This document shows positions 48,479 through 57,319 of a stretch of DNA of 64,000 bases, piece after piece. The DNA is from Arthrobacter sp. MYb227 (GTDB lineage: Bacteria; Actinomycetota; Actinomycetes; Actinomycetales; Micrococcaceae). The stretch lies in contig NZ_PCPT01000003.1 in NCBI RefSeq assembly GCF_002975435.1, positions 1-64,000 of the forward strand, in the 5' to 3' direction. Numbering within the stretch: the first letter of the stretch is position 1; each line of letters opens with the position of its first letter. The position numbers were made by a program, and so were the translations under genes. Under the pieces are notes generated by a model, which searched no databases, had not been told where the DNA came from, and was given only the letters and a program-made list of their open reading frames with translations.

Positions 48479-49462
48479 ATGTCTGTGAAGACCGTTTCCG
48501 TTGAATCCGCAACGACTGCCAGGGCAGCTCGTCAGCCGAATGAATCGGTGGGCGACTTCGTATCACGCAAGGCTAAAGCGTATGTGGCGCTGACCAAACC
48601 GCGTGTTGTCGAACTCCTGCTGGTTACCACGTTGCCGACGATGATGTTCGCTGAACGCGGTTTCCCGTCCATCGGCCTAGTCCTTGCAACACTTTTTGGT
48701 GGCGCAATGGCAGCTGGCGCGTCGGGATCCTTCAACTGTTATATCGACCGCGACATGGACAAGATCATGAAGCGGACCAAGGGCCGCCCGCTGGTCACCG
48801 GTGAAGTCACCGAACGTGAAGCACTGATCTTCTCGTGGGTGCTGGCCATTGCCTCGCTGGTTGTCCTCTGGGTTGGTACCAACCCGCTGACCACGTTGCT
48901 GGGTCTGACCGCGATCCTGTTCTACGTGGTGCTTTACACGCTGATCCTCAAGCGCCGTACCGCGCAGAATATCGTCTGGGGCGGCATTGCCGGCTGTATG
49001 CCGGTGCTCATCGCCTGGGCCGCTGTCACCAACAAGATTGAATGGCCAGCCATTATCTTGTTCTTGATCATCTTCCTGTGGACCCCGCCGCACTACTGGC
49101 CGCTGTCCATGAAGTACGCCGATGATTACAACGCCGCCCACGTACCAATGCTTGGAGCCATCTCCACCGCACGCACGGTCTCTGTACAGGTAGTGCTCTA
49201 CGCTTGGGCCACTCTGGTGTGCTCGCTCCTGCTGGTTCCCATGGGTTACGCGGGCATCGTTTACACGGTGATTGCCGGTGTGTCTGGTCTCTGGTTCGTC
49301 TACGAATGCCATGTGCTTTACCGCGAGGCACAGCGCGATCACGCACCTAAGGACATGAACAAGAAGGCCATGAAGGTCTTCCACATTTCCATCACCTACC
49401 TGACATTGGTGTTCGTTGCCCTAGCGATTGACCCCTTCGTTGGTGGCCCGCTCTTCGGCTAA
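48479..49462 (+). CDS. ctaB: protoheme IX farnesyltransferase (heme O synthase)
   Basis: Adds a farnesyl group to heme b to give heme O for terminal oxidases. The 327-residue UbiA-family membrane protein has about nine spans, the prenyl-diphosphate-binding [15 protein letters not shown] (about residues 82-96), the second acidic site [15 protein letters not shown] (about 212-226) and [16 protein letters not shown] in the first helix. The ATG at 48479 gives the usual N-terminus; the frame is open from 48437. Divergent position next to tkt is usual in actinobacteria. Confidence 0.95.
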   Translation: MSVKTVSVESATTARAARQPNESVGDFVSRKAKAYVALTKPRVVELLLVTTLPTMMFAERGFPSIGLVLATLFGGAMAAGASGSFNCYIDRDMDKIMKRTKGRPLVTGEVTEREALIFSWVLAIASLVVLWVGTNPLTTLLGLTAILFYVVLYTLILKRRTAQNIVWGGIAGCMPVLIAWAAVTNKIEWPAIILFLIIFLWTPPHYWPLSMKYADDYNAAHVPMLGAISTARTVSVQVVLYAWATLVCSLLLVPMGYAGIVYTVIAGVSGLWFVYECHVLYREAQRDHAPKDMNKKAMKVFHISITYLTLVFVALAIDPFVGGPLFG

Positions 49463-49481
49463 ATACATCAAAAACTTTCTA

Positions 49482-49519
49482 GGCGGCTCTTCGGACTCAA
49501 TCCGAGGGGCCGCCTTTTT
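49482..49519 (+). terminator. rho-independent terminator of ctaB
   Basis: GGCGGC...TTCGGA and TCCGA...GCCGCC form an interrupted stem followed by TTTTT (49515-49519), 20 bases after the ctaB stop. Confidence 0.8.
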
Positions 49520-49727
49520 GCGGCTACGCCCGGCATGGGTATTTGCTTGGAAGTGAAAGTCCCCTGAAGGAGAAGGCGGTTTAACTGGCCGAAGGCAAGC
49601 GCCCGACCTTCTCGAATAAAAGCGGACGTTTACGCGGGGACACACAGGAATTGACGTGTGGCTGAGCCCCCGTAACGTTTGACTATCGTTTTGGGGCGAG
49701 GGCATTCTTCGCCGGTAGATTGTGACC

Positions 49728-50150
49728 ATGAGTCAGCGACGACTGGTATTGATTGCGATCGCCATTGCCGTAACAGTCGGTGTGTGCGGGTGTACGACTG
49801 CGCCGTCTACATCACTGTCAGCGGGCGCTGCAACTACCGCGTACTCTGGCGAGCCGACACCTCTACCGAGTGGCTTGATCGACCCCTCGGGAGGCTACGC
49901 AAGAGTCGTCGATGGGCGGCTGGCGATTGTCCTGCTCGGCAGCTCAAGCTGTCCGCCCCACGCGGAGTCCGCGGATTTGGCGACGATGACGTTCGGGTTT
50001 TCAGTCGATACCGAAGGCCCTTGTACTGCAGATTCCGCCCCAACGACGTTCGAGTTCAACGTGCCATCAATCGAGGAACTGCCGAAGTTCATCACGATAA
50101 ATTTCACGGCTGGCGACACTTCCGTCTCTCAGCTGCCCGTCCTACGCTAA
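49728..50150 (+). CDS. putative lipoprotein of unknown function
   Basis: About 140 residues. A signal peptide (MSQRRL, then LIAIAIAVTVGV) ends in the lipobox VCGC at about residue 20-22, followed by a Ser/Thr/Ala-rich linker typical of surface lipoproteins. The mature domain has two Cys (SSSCPPHAES and TEGPCTADS) likely to form a disulfide. No family recognised. A GTG two codons upstream (49722) is an alternative start. It stands between the core region and the repeat-bearing accessory region. Confidence 0.7.
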   Translation: MSQRRLVLIAIAIAVTVGVCGCTTAPSTSLSAGAATTAYSGEPTPLPSGLIDPSGGYARVVDGRLAIVLLGSSSCPPHAESADLATMTFGFSVDTEGPCTADSAPTTFEFNVPSIEELPKFITINFTAGDTSVSQLPVLR

Positions 50151-50326
50151 GTCTCGCCTGCCCCCGGCCGTGCGGGAAGCAGTCAACGATTCCTCGAGGG
50201 CGCCGCATGAAATCGTCTCGTCTTGTGATGCCGCCCGCTAAGGGATTCAAACCGGGTCGTATCGCCCGCTGTGGGATCCGCCAACGTGCAGTGAGGTGAC
50301 AGATAGTGCCGAAAGAGTGCCGCCAT
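50151..50326. other. short intergenic stretch
   Basis: Convergent gap between the lipoprotein and GNAT genes. I see no terminator of standard form and no copy of the 51-63 kb repeat. Confidence 0.3.
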
Positions 50327-50812
50327 TTACCGCTGCAATTCACCGGCCAAAAGGTAGACATGTTCGATGATGTCGTGCCCTACGCCAGCCGCGTACGATG
50401 TCTCGGAACCGACCTTGGCGAATCCTGAGTGGGCTAGCACCTTGGCCGAACCGATATTGTGCGCGGCTACTCGTGCATGCAATGGCCGAGCCAACTCCAC
50501 GGTGAGAAACGCGGCAAGAGCCGCTGAAGCTAGGCCTTCACCCCAGCGATCTGGATTGATCCAATAGGTGATTTCTCGTTCACCCTCCATGGTGAAACTT
50601 CCGATGGTTCCTACTAAACCGTTGCCGTCATCGATGGAACGCAACAGCACCGTTGGATCGCTTCGGATACGCGCATAATGGGAATCGAAGGCATTTCGGT
50701 CTGCTGGATCTGCGCGGGTGAAAGCCGCCATCTGAATTGCGGCTTGGTCTTGTTCCCACTCGAAGAGTTGATCGAGTTCAGTATCTTCAAGGGCTCGAAG
50801 TACTATCTTCAC
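50327..50812 (-). CDS. GNAT acetyltransferase, RimJ/RimL-like
   Basis: A 161-residue GNAT_3-type acetyltransferase (MKIVLRALEDTELDQLFEWE at the N-terminus). The core strand EITYWINPDRWGEGLASAAL (about residues 79-98) holds the acetyl-CoA loop, and HARVAAHNIGSAKVLAHSGF (about 111-130) is the classic RimJ/L helix. Target may be a protein N-terminus, an antibiotic or a small amine. Start is a GTG preceded by a GC-rich GGTGGCGGG. Confidence 0.8.
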   Translation of the reverse strand: MKIVLRALEDTELDQLFEWEQDQAAIQMAAFTRADPADRNAFDSHYARIRSDPTVLLRSIDDGNGLVGTIGSFTMEGEREITYWINPDRWGEGLASAALAAFLTVELARPLHARVAAHNIGSAKVLAHSGFAKVGSETSYAAGVGHDIIEHVYLLAGELQR

Positions 50813-51018
50813 CCCGCCACCATAAGTTCTGTAGACCAGATGGTCAATGGTCGCTGTTGCTCAACCGACAGGCGACGTTGACCGTTCGTTCAAGTTCGGG
50901 GGGTCTTCTTCCCGGGAGCTGCGCGGCCCTCAGTCGTTAGTTTGAGCTTCGAGCAACACGTCAATCGCATTGTGCATACGTTCCTGACTGAGTCCCCGGT
51001 CAAAGTATCAAGTGACTC

Positions 51019-51423
51019 CTACTCGATAGTCTCTTCGGGTGCATAGGGTGGCAGTTCGACATCGTTGGCCACGTCGAAGAACACACGGTATTGATCGAAC
51101 CGGGGATCACTAGGCTCCTTCACGGAACCAAGTGTAGAGGCTATCGGATTATCGGTATCCCACGCGAAGGAGTTTGTTTGTCCGATGATCGGCAGTAAGG
51201 GGTAGCTAATGCCCGCGATGGCAATGACCACGCCTGAAATATCCCAATGGGGCACTTCCTCTGGGGTTAGATCGTGGTGTTCTTCTTCGAATCGGGGGAG
51301 TGCAGCTTCTGGCAGTCCGTCGGGAGACATGGCAAGGAGTTTCCACGTCATGTGGTCGCCGATCTTGAGCGGGGTGCCACAGCATCCGTGTTCCCACCCG
51401 CTGATGACTACCTCAATCTGCAT
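51019..51423 (-). CDS. hypothetical protein (DUF6578-like)
   Basis: A 134-residue acidic protein. The N-terminus (VVISGWEHGCCGTPLKIGD) resembles the DUF6578 family seen in actinobacteria; the assignment is from memory of that pattern and tentative. No membrane segment. TAGGCT on the minus strand (51430-51435) ends six bases before the ATG, a leaderless start. The first copy of the regional repeat begins about 40 bases upstream of it. Confidence 0.5.
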   Translation of the reverse strand: MQIEVVISGWEHGCCGTPLKIGDHMTWKLLAMSPDGLPEAALPRFEEEHHDLTPEEVPHWDISGVVIAIAGISYPLLPIIGQTNSFAWDTDNPIASTLGSVKEPSDPRFDQYRVFFDVANDVELPPYAPEETIE

Positions 51424-51463
51424 AGCTTTAGCCTAGCGGTGGACTTGTTCTCACCGGCCCTCA

Positions 51464-51511
51464 ATGCTGCGGCTGCACTACTTCTTCGTAGGGGGAACCT
51501 CGAAGCTGGGG
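51464..51511 (+). repeat. cassette-region repeat, copy 1 (partial)
   Basis: GCTGCGGCTGCACTA followed by CTTCGTAGGGGGAACCTCGAAG (split here), the hairpin core with stem CTTCG/CGAAG around the invariant GGGGAACC. The 5' TGTC module is not recognisable. Confidence 0.55.
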
Positions 51512-51650
51512 CGGGAGAAGCGTATGGGGCGTCGCATAACCTTTACGGGGATATTGGGCATGCCCATGAGAAAGATCGCTCTGCAGAGTATCTGTTGCTT
51601 CGAGAACCCGGGTCGGCGAGGATGAAACAGACCAAGAACAGAGGTGAAGC

Positions 51651-52295
51651 ATGCGTTCGAGCAAACCGATACCCGGAAATCTGTGGCCGCACGACATGGT
51701 GATCACCGTCGAAGATCGGCCTAGCTTGCTCCTGGAGTTGCTTTGGATCCGGGAAGCGTACGAGTTGAAACCTCGGGGCAAGTCTCTCCCTCCACTATTG
51801 TCAGATACTCCCATGGTCATCCGAGATGCTGTGGTCAGTAGCAACACTCGGGCCGAGTGGGAGTATTGGTGGCCAGAAATTTGGCAAACTGCCATTGCAC
51901 ACACAGGTATGGACGGTAACGCTGGGAAACTCGACGAAGGCCTGCGCACCGCAGCCGGACCCAAGGAGCACGCCGACCATTTTCGACGGGTAATCGGCCC
52001 TGGCTGGCGCGATAAATTCGGAGACGACGCATTCGATAACGACTCTTTCCGCACTTGGTCGCAACGGAGATGGGACGCTCAACTGGCGACTTTGCCAGCC
52101 AGAGTCGAGGAGAGTGCCGAGTGGCGTGATCTTCCTAACCTTATCAATGCTTGGCGTGCTGGTCTCCGGAAGATCATCATTATTCCTTGTTCCGGTGCGT
52201 TCACACACAAACTTGGTGAGAGCGTCCTTCTTATGGATTTCGCAACGCGTGATAACAGCGACAGCTATCGGCAGGTGCTGAGCACGTTCGGCTGA
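51651..52295 (+). CDS. hypothetical protein
   Basis: A 214-residue soluble protein starting at an ATG with GAGGTGA seven bases upstream. I recognise no domain; it is Trp-rich (WEYWWPEIWQ; WRDKFGDDAF) and ends LLMDFATRDNSDSYRQVLS. It follows repeat copy 1 and has no partner gene overlapping it, the single-gene pattern of the region. Confidence 0.6.
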   Translation: MRSSKPIPGNLWPHDMVITVEDRPSLLLELLWIREAYELKPRGKSLPPLLSDTPMVIRDAVVSSNTRAEWEYWWPEIWQTAIAHTGMDGNAGKLDEGLRTAAGPKEHADHFRRVIGPGWRDKFGDDAFDNDSFRTWSQRRWDAQLATLPARVEESAEWRDLPNLINAWRAGLRKIIIIPCSGAFTHKLGESVLLMDFATRDNSDSYRQVLSTFG

Positions 52296-52480
52296 CTGAC
52301 GATAGTGTGTAGGCGCCTAGGACGTTCGGTCTTAGCGAGGCCGCCTTCGTGAATCATTTGCAAATGACCGTTGGTCAATACCTCCAGAGGTCCCAGTTGG
52401 TCCATGTTTCTACTGTGACACGTTTTCGAGCAGCCTGAACACAAACGGAATCACATCGCGAATGATGGAATCATGAGGGA

Positions 52481-53320
52481 GTGCGAGAAGAGATTACCGA
52501 AGGACAGAGCCGCTTACTAACAACTTGGCTTGGAACGTATGCGGTCGTGAAGGATCACTCATGGCCACTGCAGGACACACATGTCCTCAGAGTGAGAACA
52601 TCAGCTGACAAAAATTTCATCATCAAAGCAAGCACGACAAGTCACCACATTCGCCGTGAAATTGCAGCCCACACGACCGGCTTCATCGGGCTCAACGGTC
52701 GTGTCCCGACTCTGAAGTATGCCTCGATAGAGGCCGGACTCTTGGTAACGGAGTATCTACCGGGAACTCTGGTTGAGGGGACTGCAGCTGAATGCCACGC
52801 AGAGACGTACCGTCAGGCTGGGATGCTCTTGGGCAAACTCCATCGACCGGCCGGGACATCTTATGAATACGCCGACTCGCTTCTGAGAAGAACACGCTCA
52901 CAGATTGATCGAGCCGACGGCCTAGTGCAGGAGAGAAGTCTTGACCTCCTTGCGGGGGTACTAGCCAACGTCAAACCGGGGCCTGTTCAGCTGGTCACGA
53001 CGCATGGCGACTATCAACCGAGGAATTGGTTGGAGGAGGATGGCCAAGTCAAAATCATTGATTTTGGAAGGGCCGATGCCCGTCCGTGGGTTCATGACCT
53101 GATCCGGCTAAGCCATCAGCAGTTCGTTCAACGCCCGGATCTAGAAGAGGCTTTTTACTCTGGTCTTGGGAAGAAAGTTGAGCCACCTGACGCTGATGTC
53201 TTTCGGCTTGAGAATCTGAATCAAGCGATATCAACCGTAGTCTGGGCCCACCAGATCGGAGACGAAGCGTTTGAGCAGTCCGGCGTGGAAATGGTGGATC
53301 GAATTCTGTCCGGTTCGTAA
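52481..53320 (+). CDS. aminoglycoside phosphotransferase (APH)-family kinase
   Basis: A 279-residue APH/choline-kinase-fold protein. The N-lobe Lys is in KNFIIKAS (about residues 43-50); the catalytic loop is THGDYQPRNWL (about 172-182, with Asp of HGD) and the metal-binding Asp is in IIDFGRADARPW (about 190-201). Such kinases phosphorylate aminoglycosides, macrolides, homoserine, choline or other alcohols; resistance cannot be claimed from sequence. Start is GTG at 52481 with no strong ribosome-binding site. It lies between repeat copies 1 and 2. Confidence 0.8.
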   Translation: MREEITEGQSRLLTTWLGTYAVVKDHSWPLQDTHVLRVRTSADKNFIIKASTTSHHIRREIAAHTTGFIGLNGRVPTLKYASIEAGLLVTEYLPGTLVEGTAAECHAETYRQAGMLLGKLHRPAGTSYEYADSLLRRTRSQIDRADGLVQERSLDLLAGVLANVKPGPVQLVTTHGDYQPRNWLEEDGQVKIIDFGRADARPWVHDLIRLSHQQFVQRPDLEEAFYSGLGKKVEPPDADVFRLENLNQAISTVVWAHQIGDEAFEQSGVEMVDRILSGS

Positions 53321-53444
53321 TCGAAATCGTTCCCGCCGCCTGCGGTGTTGCGTCGAGTGGCTCTCATGTTGCCCGTTCGCTATCGAGGCTCCCTGTTACA
53401 CCTTTGAATATGTCCGTCTCCCATACGGAGTTTCATCTGGACGC

Positions 53445-53508
53445 TGTCATTTTCAGGAGTCGACTGCACTGAGCTGGTGCGCCCGCAGGGGGAACCCTAT
53501 ACGCGAAC
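53445..53508 (+). repeat. cassette-region repeat, copy 2
   Basis: TGTCATTTTC at 53445-53454, CGACTGCACTG at 53461-53471, then GCGCCCGCAGGGGGAACCC around 53480. The second TGTC module is missing, so this is a shortened copy with both ends intact. Confidence 0.75.
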
Positions 53509-53567
53509 CGGCATTATCGTTTGTTATAAATCCGCTTAAAAATAACAATCGATAAAGTGGAGAGAAC

Positions 53568-54718
53568 ATGCAGCCGAGTCCCTACACGCCAGGCGAAATC
53601 GCCAACATAGTACCGGGCCGGGCGCGCCAAATCGCCGAGTTCGATGAACGCCTCTCCTTGCTGGTTGACCTGCACCGTTTCATCGGTTGAATCCGAGTTG
53701 ACCACGCTCCGCGAGGGCTCGGCAAGACCTCCTTGTTGCGCCAGTACCAAATTCGAGCCAAAGAACGCGGTGTGCTCGCCGTGTGGGTGACAGCGGGTGA
53801 GGATATCGGCCTCATTGCACAGATTGCCTCAGCAATTCGCCAAGACACGCAGACCTGGCGCGGTGAAACCCGCACCAAACTCCACAAGATGCTCGAAGCA
53901 CTGACCGTTAGCGTAGGGATCCCCGGAATCGCCAAGCTGGACGCGACGATCCGCCGCCAGTCGGTCGAGACGACACCCCTCGGGGTCCGCGACTTCGAAA
54001 ATGTCATCCGGACAGCAGCCGAATCCGATGAGAACACGGGGCTGATCCTCCTCATCGACGAGATCCAAGCAGCCGACCCAGCCGGCCTGCGCACTCTCGC
54101 CTACGCCTGGTAGCACCTTCAAGCCGAAGGTGCCGACGTGCCGGCCGCGGTGTTTGCAGCTGGCCTGCCGGACGCACCCGAGAAAATCGCCTCCGTGGTC
54201 ACCTTCACTGAGCGCATCGCCTACCGACCCCTGCCAATCCTCACCCCGACGCCGAAGAGATCGCCATCAGTGTACCCGCACGGAAAATCGGTGTGACTTG
54301 GCAGTCCGATGCACTGCAAGCAGCACTGGAGATTGCCCGTGGATACCCATATTCGGTTCAACTCATTGCTGACGCTTCCTGGACCGCCGCCGGCAGGCCG
54401 GATCCCGGCGCCACGATCACCCTCGAGCACGTTCGGCACGGAGGCGAGGCCATGAAAGTCGACCTTGAGGCCCTATTCCGCGCGCGATGGGCGAATGCCG
54501 CTCCACAGCAGCGCGAGCTGATGTCGGCAATGGCTGCACTCGGCGACGCCCCCGTTAAGCGATCCGGTACCGCACATCAGATGAACGTCACAACTGCCAG
54601 CCTCTCGATGCCCCGAGCACGACTAATCGATAAAGGATTCATACAAGCTGCGGAACGTGGCGAGTTGGAGTTCACAATTCCCGGATTCGCGGCCTTCATC
54701 CGCACCCTCGACGACTGA
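53568..54718 (+). pseudogene. AAA/archaeal-type ATPase pseudogene
   Basis: From an ATG with GTGGAGAG upstream, the frame encodes MQPSPYTPGEIANIVPGR, then a P-loop PRGLGKTSLLRQ, a Walker B LILLIDEIQAADP and, in a second frame from about 54250, SVQLIADASWTAAGR and a C-terminal winged-helix-like part. It has three lesions: TGA at 53688-53690 (Arg expected), TAG at 54111-54113 (Gln expected in YAW-Q-HLQAEG), and the loss of about one base near 54247. Intact relatives are ATP-binding proteins of about 380 residues, Orc1/Cdc6-like, common in actinobacterial accessory regions. Clearly non-functional as a single protein. Confidence 0.8.
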
Positions 54719-54824
54719 CTGGAAGTAGATCTACCCTCATTGAACCGTCCTGACACGTATAGGCAGGTTTGACATAAGCAACGAGTTTTGAGCGGTTGGG
54801 CGCCTCAGAATTCCGTGGGTGCTT

Positions 54825-54907
54825 GTGACTGCTACTTCGTTTGGCGGTAAATCGCAGCTTGAAATGGCAGTTTTGCCGTTCCGTTTGCGGAACCTTCAGC
54901 GGGACGC
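54825..54907 (+). repeat. cassette-region repeat, copy 3 (diverged)
   Basis: TGTGACTGCTACTT near 54824-54837, GCAGCTTGAAATGGCAG, then the core CCGTTTGCGGAACCTTCAGCGG (about 54881-54902). Stem and GGAACC are kept; the modules are diverged. Confidence 0.5.
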
Positions 54908-55089
54908 ATCTTTGCTACCTGTGAAGCTTGATCGGATCTTCGATCGCCCCTCTGACTGTCGCGGAAGATCCCTTGCCACGCGGCAATGTGTCGCGCTATC
55001 TCTCGCGATGTGTGGCCGTCCTGTTTCTGGCCGATACCTTGGGCGCATTGGATCGGCGCCGTGAGCCGGTCGAGGGTAAATTGGGATAC

Positions 55090-55308
55090 ATGACTAGCCG
55101 TATCGGGCGCATCGCCCTAATCACCGTCGGCGTGATCGTTCTAATCCTTGGTGGAGTGTTTGCCGGGCAGGGCATGAATCTGATCCCGGGAAGTTTCATG
55201 ACAGGTAGCCGCATGTGGCTTTCCATCGGGTCCGTTATTGCTGTCGTCGGCATCATACTCATTGTGTTGGGCCTGCGCCGATCAAGGCACGGCCGCGCGA
55301 ACAAGTAA
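55090..55308 (+). CDS. small two-helix membrane protein
   Basis: A 72-residue protein: MTSRIGR, then two hydrophobic helices (IALITVGVIVLILGGVFAG and LSIGSVIAVVGIILIVLGL) and a basic tail RRSRHGRANK. The frame is open from 54928 but the ATG at 55090 gives a sensible N-terminus. TAAATT seven bases upstream could be a leaderless -10. No family recognised. Flanked by repeat copies 3 and 4. Confidence 0.55.
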   Translation: MTSRIGRIALITVGVIVLILGGVFAGQGMNLIPGSFMTGSRMWLSIGSVIAVVGIILIVLGLRRSRHGRANK

Positions 55309-55343
55309 GACTCGAACTGTAGCGAGCCCCGATGGCGCACCGA

Positions 55344-55378
55344 CGCACTCCCGTAGGCCGAACCCTCTGTGAGACACG
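55344..55378 (+). repeat. cassette-region repeat, copy 4 (partial)
   Basis: GCACTCCCGTAGGCCGAACCC followed by TCTGTGAGA: only the hairpin-core module, with GGCCGAACC in place of GGGGAACC. GATGGCGCACCGACGC just upstream may be the end of the TTGCACT module. Confidence 0.45.
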
Positions 55379-55474
55379 AAACGATGTGACGGCACTTTTG
55401 AGGCTTCGATAGCGCCTCGCTACTAGCCTTATTGTTTCTTGAGGGCGCTTCGAATGAGCGGTTACGGCAGCGGT

Positions 55475-55657
55475 TTAGATCGCTGCGCTCTTGTTTCGGT
55501 AGTCGACGATGGAGCGGATCAGGAACCCAGCGGCAGCTAAAACCACTAGAAGAAGAGACACCGGAATCCACCATTCTGGCAATCGCTCGGCAAATACGAT
55601 CCCGACCATACAAAACACCATCGATGCCCCGAAAAGGTTACGGCTCCATTTAGTCAT
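55475..55657 (-). CDS. small two-helix membrane protein
   Basis: About 60 residues: MTKWSRNLFG, then two hydrophobic helices (ASMVFCMVGIVFAE and IPVSLLLVVLAAAGFLIRS) and a short basic tail. Opposite strand to its neighbours. No ribosome-binding site stands out. It lies between repeat copies 4 and 5 with almost no spare DNA. Confidence 0.5.
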   Translation of the reverse strand: MTKWSRNLFGASMVFCMVGIVFAERLPEWWIPVSLLLVVLAAAGFLIRSIVDYRNKSAAI

Positions 55658-55674
55658 GTATCGAGCGTAGTTGA

Positions 55675-55762
55675 TGTCATTTTCACAAGGCGACTGCATG
55701 GAGTGTCAAAAGTCTATTGCACTACGGTTTGAGTGCCCGTAGGGGAACCTCTACTGAGACGG
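55675..55762 (+). repeat. cassette-region repeat, copy 5 (most complete)
   Basis: All three modules: TGTCATTTTCACAAGG-CGACTGCA (55675-55698), GTGTCAAAAGTCTATTGCAC (55703-55722) and GTGCCCGTAGGGGAACCTC plus TACTGAGACGG (to 55762). This and the copy at 63329 define the consensus used for the others. Confidence 0.8.
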
Positions 55763-55862
55763 TAAGGTACCTGGCACCCTTTTTTACGAAAGAAACCATT
55801 CCGACCATCGTCGTCTGCACGAAAGGTAGCTTCAGAAGCTCAGGTACGGCTATACTTTCCAC

Positions 55863-56726
55863 ATGGAAAGCGAATCGGATCAGCCAGCCAAGCGTAGCGC
55901 CCAGAGGCAGCTAAAAACCTACGAAGCCGTGCGTAGTAGGGTCAAAACACAAGGGCCGTCTCGTGCGTTTGCCCTGTTCACCTTGTGGAGCGCGATCGTC
56001 GTGGCCATGTACGTAGGGGTGTTTTTGTTTTCCTTTGGCAATCGCACGGTCAGCGAAGCAGTAGACGCAGGTGGCTATGCTTGGAACGGGATCTTAGTCT
56101 TCCCTATACTCGTTTTCAGTTCATTGGCAAGTGGTGCGCGCGAACGATTTGGTATCCGTACGAAGCCGCCGCTTGGGCACTGGATTGTTATTGGATTAGT
56201 CATCGTCGGTTTTGTGGTGCTTGCCTGGCTTAGCCTTTCTGGCGTGGATTACCCGTGGGCACTAAACCTGCTCATGATGGTTACAATATTCTTCACGATC
56301 GCCTCCAGGTCCATTCGACAGCTCCGCGATAAGCGGGCCTCAAACTCTGATCGCTGGGAAGCAGAGCCCTTAAATCGATCAGCGCGGTGCTCCACAGCAC
56401 TGATCGGTTTGGTCATGGGCTTACTTGTGGCAACCAGCACCCAGACATGGTTTCCCCTTTTATCGGCTGTGGTCATGATGTTGCTCGCCGTGATGCTTAT
56501 GGGTTGGCAAACGCGGTGGGGGTTTCCGTCGACAGGCTATGAATGGGCGCCGATCCATTGGGTGGCATTCGGAATCACGATCAGTATGTTATTCCTGATG
56601 ACTATCCTGCTCTCACGGACCGCGTGGATTACCACCCCGATAAGTCTGGCTACAGGAGTTTTCATACTCCTTGTCATGCTCAGCGCATCTCTTCTGCCCC
56701 TCCGGGCAGGACACAAGCAGCTTTAG
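55863..56726 (+). CDS. multispanning membrane protein of unknown function
   Basis: A 287-residue protein with seven or eight hydrophobic segments in a 2+2+... pattern and a charged N-terminal 35 residues (MESESDQPAKRSAQRQ). TATACT (55851-55856) ends six bases before the ATG, so leaderless. The next gene, a winged-helix protein, starts one base after its stop. Membrane protein plus short winged-helix regulator is a known actinobacterial pairing; the transported or sensed molecule is not evident. Confidence 0.65.
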   Translation: MESESDQPAKRSAQRQLKTYEAVRSRVKTQGPSRAFALFTLWSAIVVAMYVGVFLFSFGNRTVSEAVDAGGYAWNGILVFPILVFSSLASGARERFGIRTKPPLGHWIVIGLVIVGFVVLAWLSLSGVDYPWALNLLMMVTIFFTIASRSIRQLRDKRASNSDRWEAEPLNRSARCSTALIGLVMGLLVATSTQTWFPLLSAVVMMLLAVMLMGWQTRWGFPSTGYEWAPIHWVAFGITISMLFLMTILLSRTAWITTPISLATGVFILLVMLSASLLPLRAGHKQL

Positions 56727-56727
56727 G

Positions 56728-57030
56728 ATGGTTCACCCAAGACATGGGCTGGACGACGCCTTTCAAACCCCGATTCGATTCTCTTTGATGGCCGCGCTGG
56801 GTCATCGTACGGAAGTCGATTTTGCTACCTTACGCGATGTTCTTGAAGCCAACGATTCCGTACTGAGCAAAGCCATCAGCTACTTGGAGAAGGTTGGCTA
56901 CGTGCAGGTCACCAAGGGAAATGTCGGCAACCGCTCAAGAACCTGGGTCGAATCAACAGTGAAGGGACATCGCGCATTTCAAATTCACTTGCTCGCGCTT
57001 CGCACCATCAGCGAAGGCTACCTGGACTAG
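56728..57030 (+). CDS. winged-helix DNA-binding protein
   Basis: A 100-residue protein that is one winged helix: PIRFSLMAALGHRTEVDFATL, then NDSVLSKAISYLEKVGYVQV (recognition helix and wing, about residues 40-59) and VTKGNVGNRSRTW. This is the short PadR/MarR-like type (HTH_27/HTH_34) that often controls the membrane protein beside it. ATG one base after the upstream stop; the two are surely co-translated. Confidence 0.75.
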   Translation: MVHPRHGLDDAFQTPIRFSLMAALGHRTEVDFATLRDVLEANDSVLSKAISYLEKVGYVQVTKGNVGNRSRTWVESTVKGHRAFQIHLLALRTISEGYLD

Positions 57031-57171
57031 GTCAGATTGTTTATCGACTTCCTACGAGCAAGTGAATCTTAATCCAGGAAATAGACCGTTCACCGCAGCA
57101 CGCCCAGACTATTGCAGAAATTTTCGAAACACTTGTTGTCTGCATAATCCGTCGACGCCGGAAGTGCGGTG

Positions 57172-57203
57172 GGACGTCCGAAGAGGAACGTCATACGGGT
57201 GCA
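57172..57203 (+). repeat. cassette-region repeat, copy 6 (partial)
   Basis: GGACGTCCGAAGAGGAACG then TCATACGGGTGC; the core module with GAGGAACG. TTGTTGTCTGCATAATCC about 40 bases upstream may be what is left of a TGTC module. Confidence 0.5.
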
Positions 57204-57319
57204 CAAGCTAATGGACTGGTAGCGCAGTCTTTCGTTCGGACACAGGTAAGGCTGCTTTGCAATTGTGTTCCACCTCGAAAAGGGCTTTCAGGACTAACTA
57301 TCCCGAGGTTTGGTAATGG

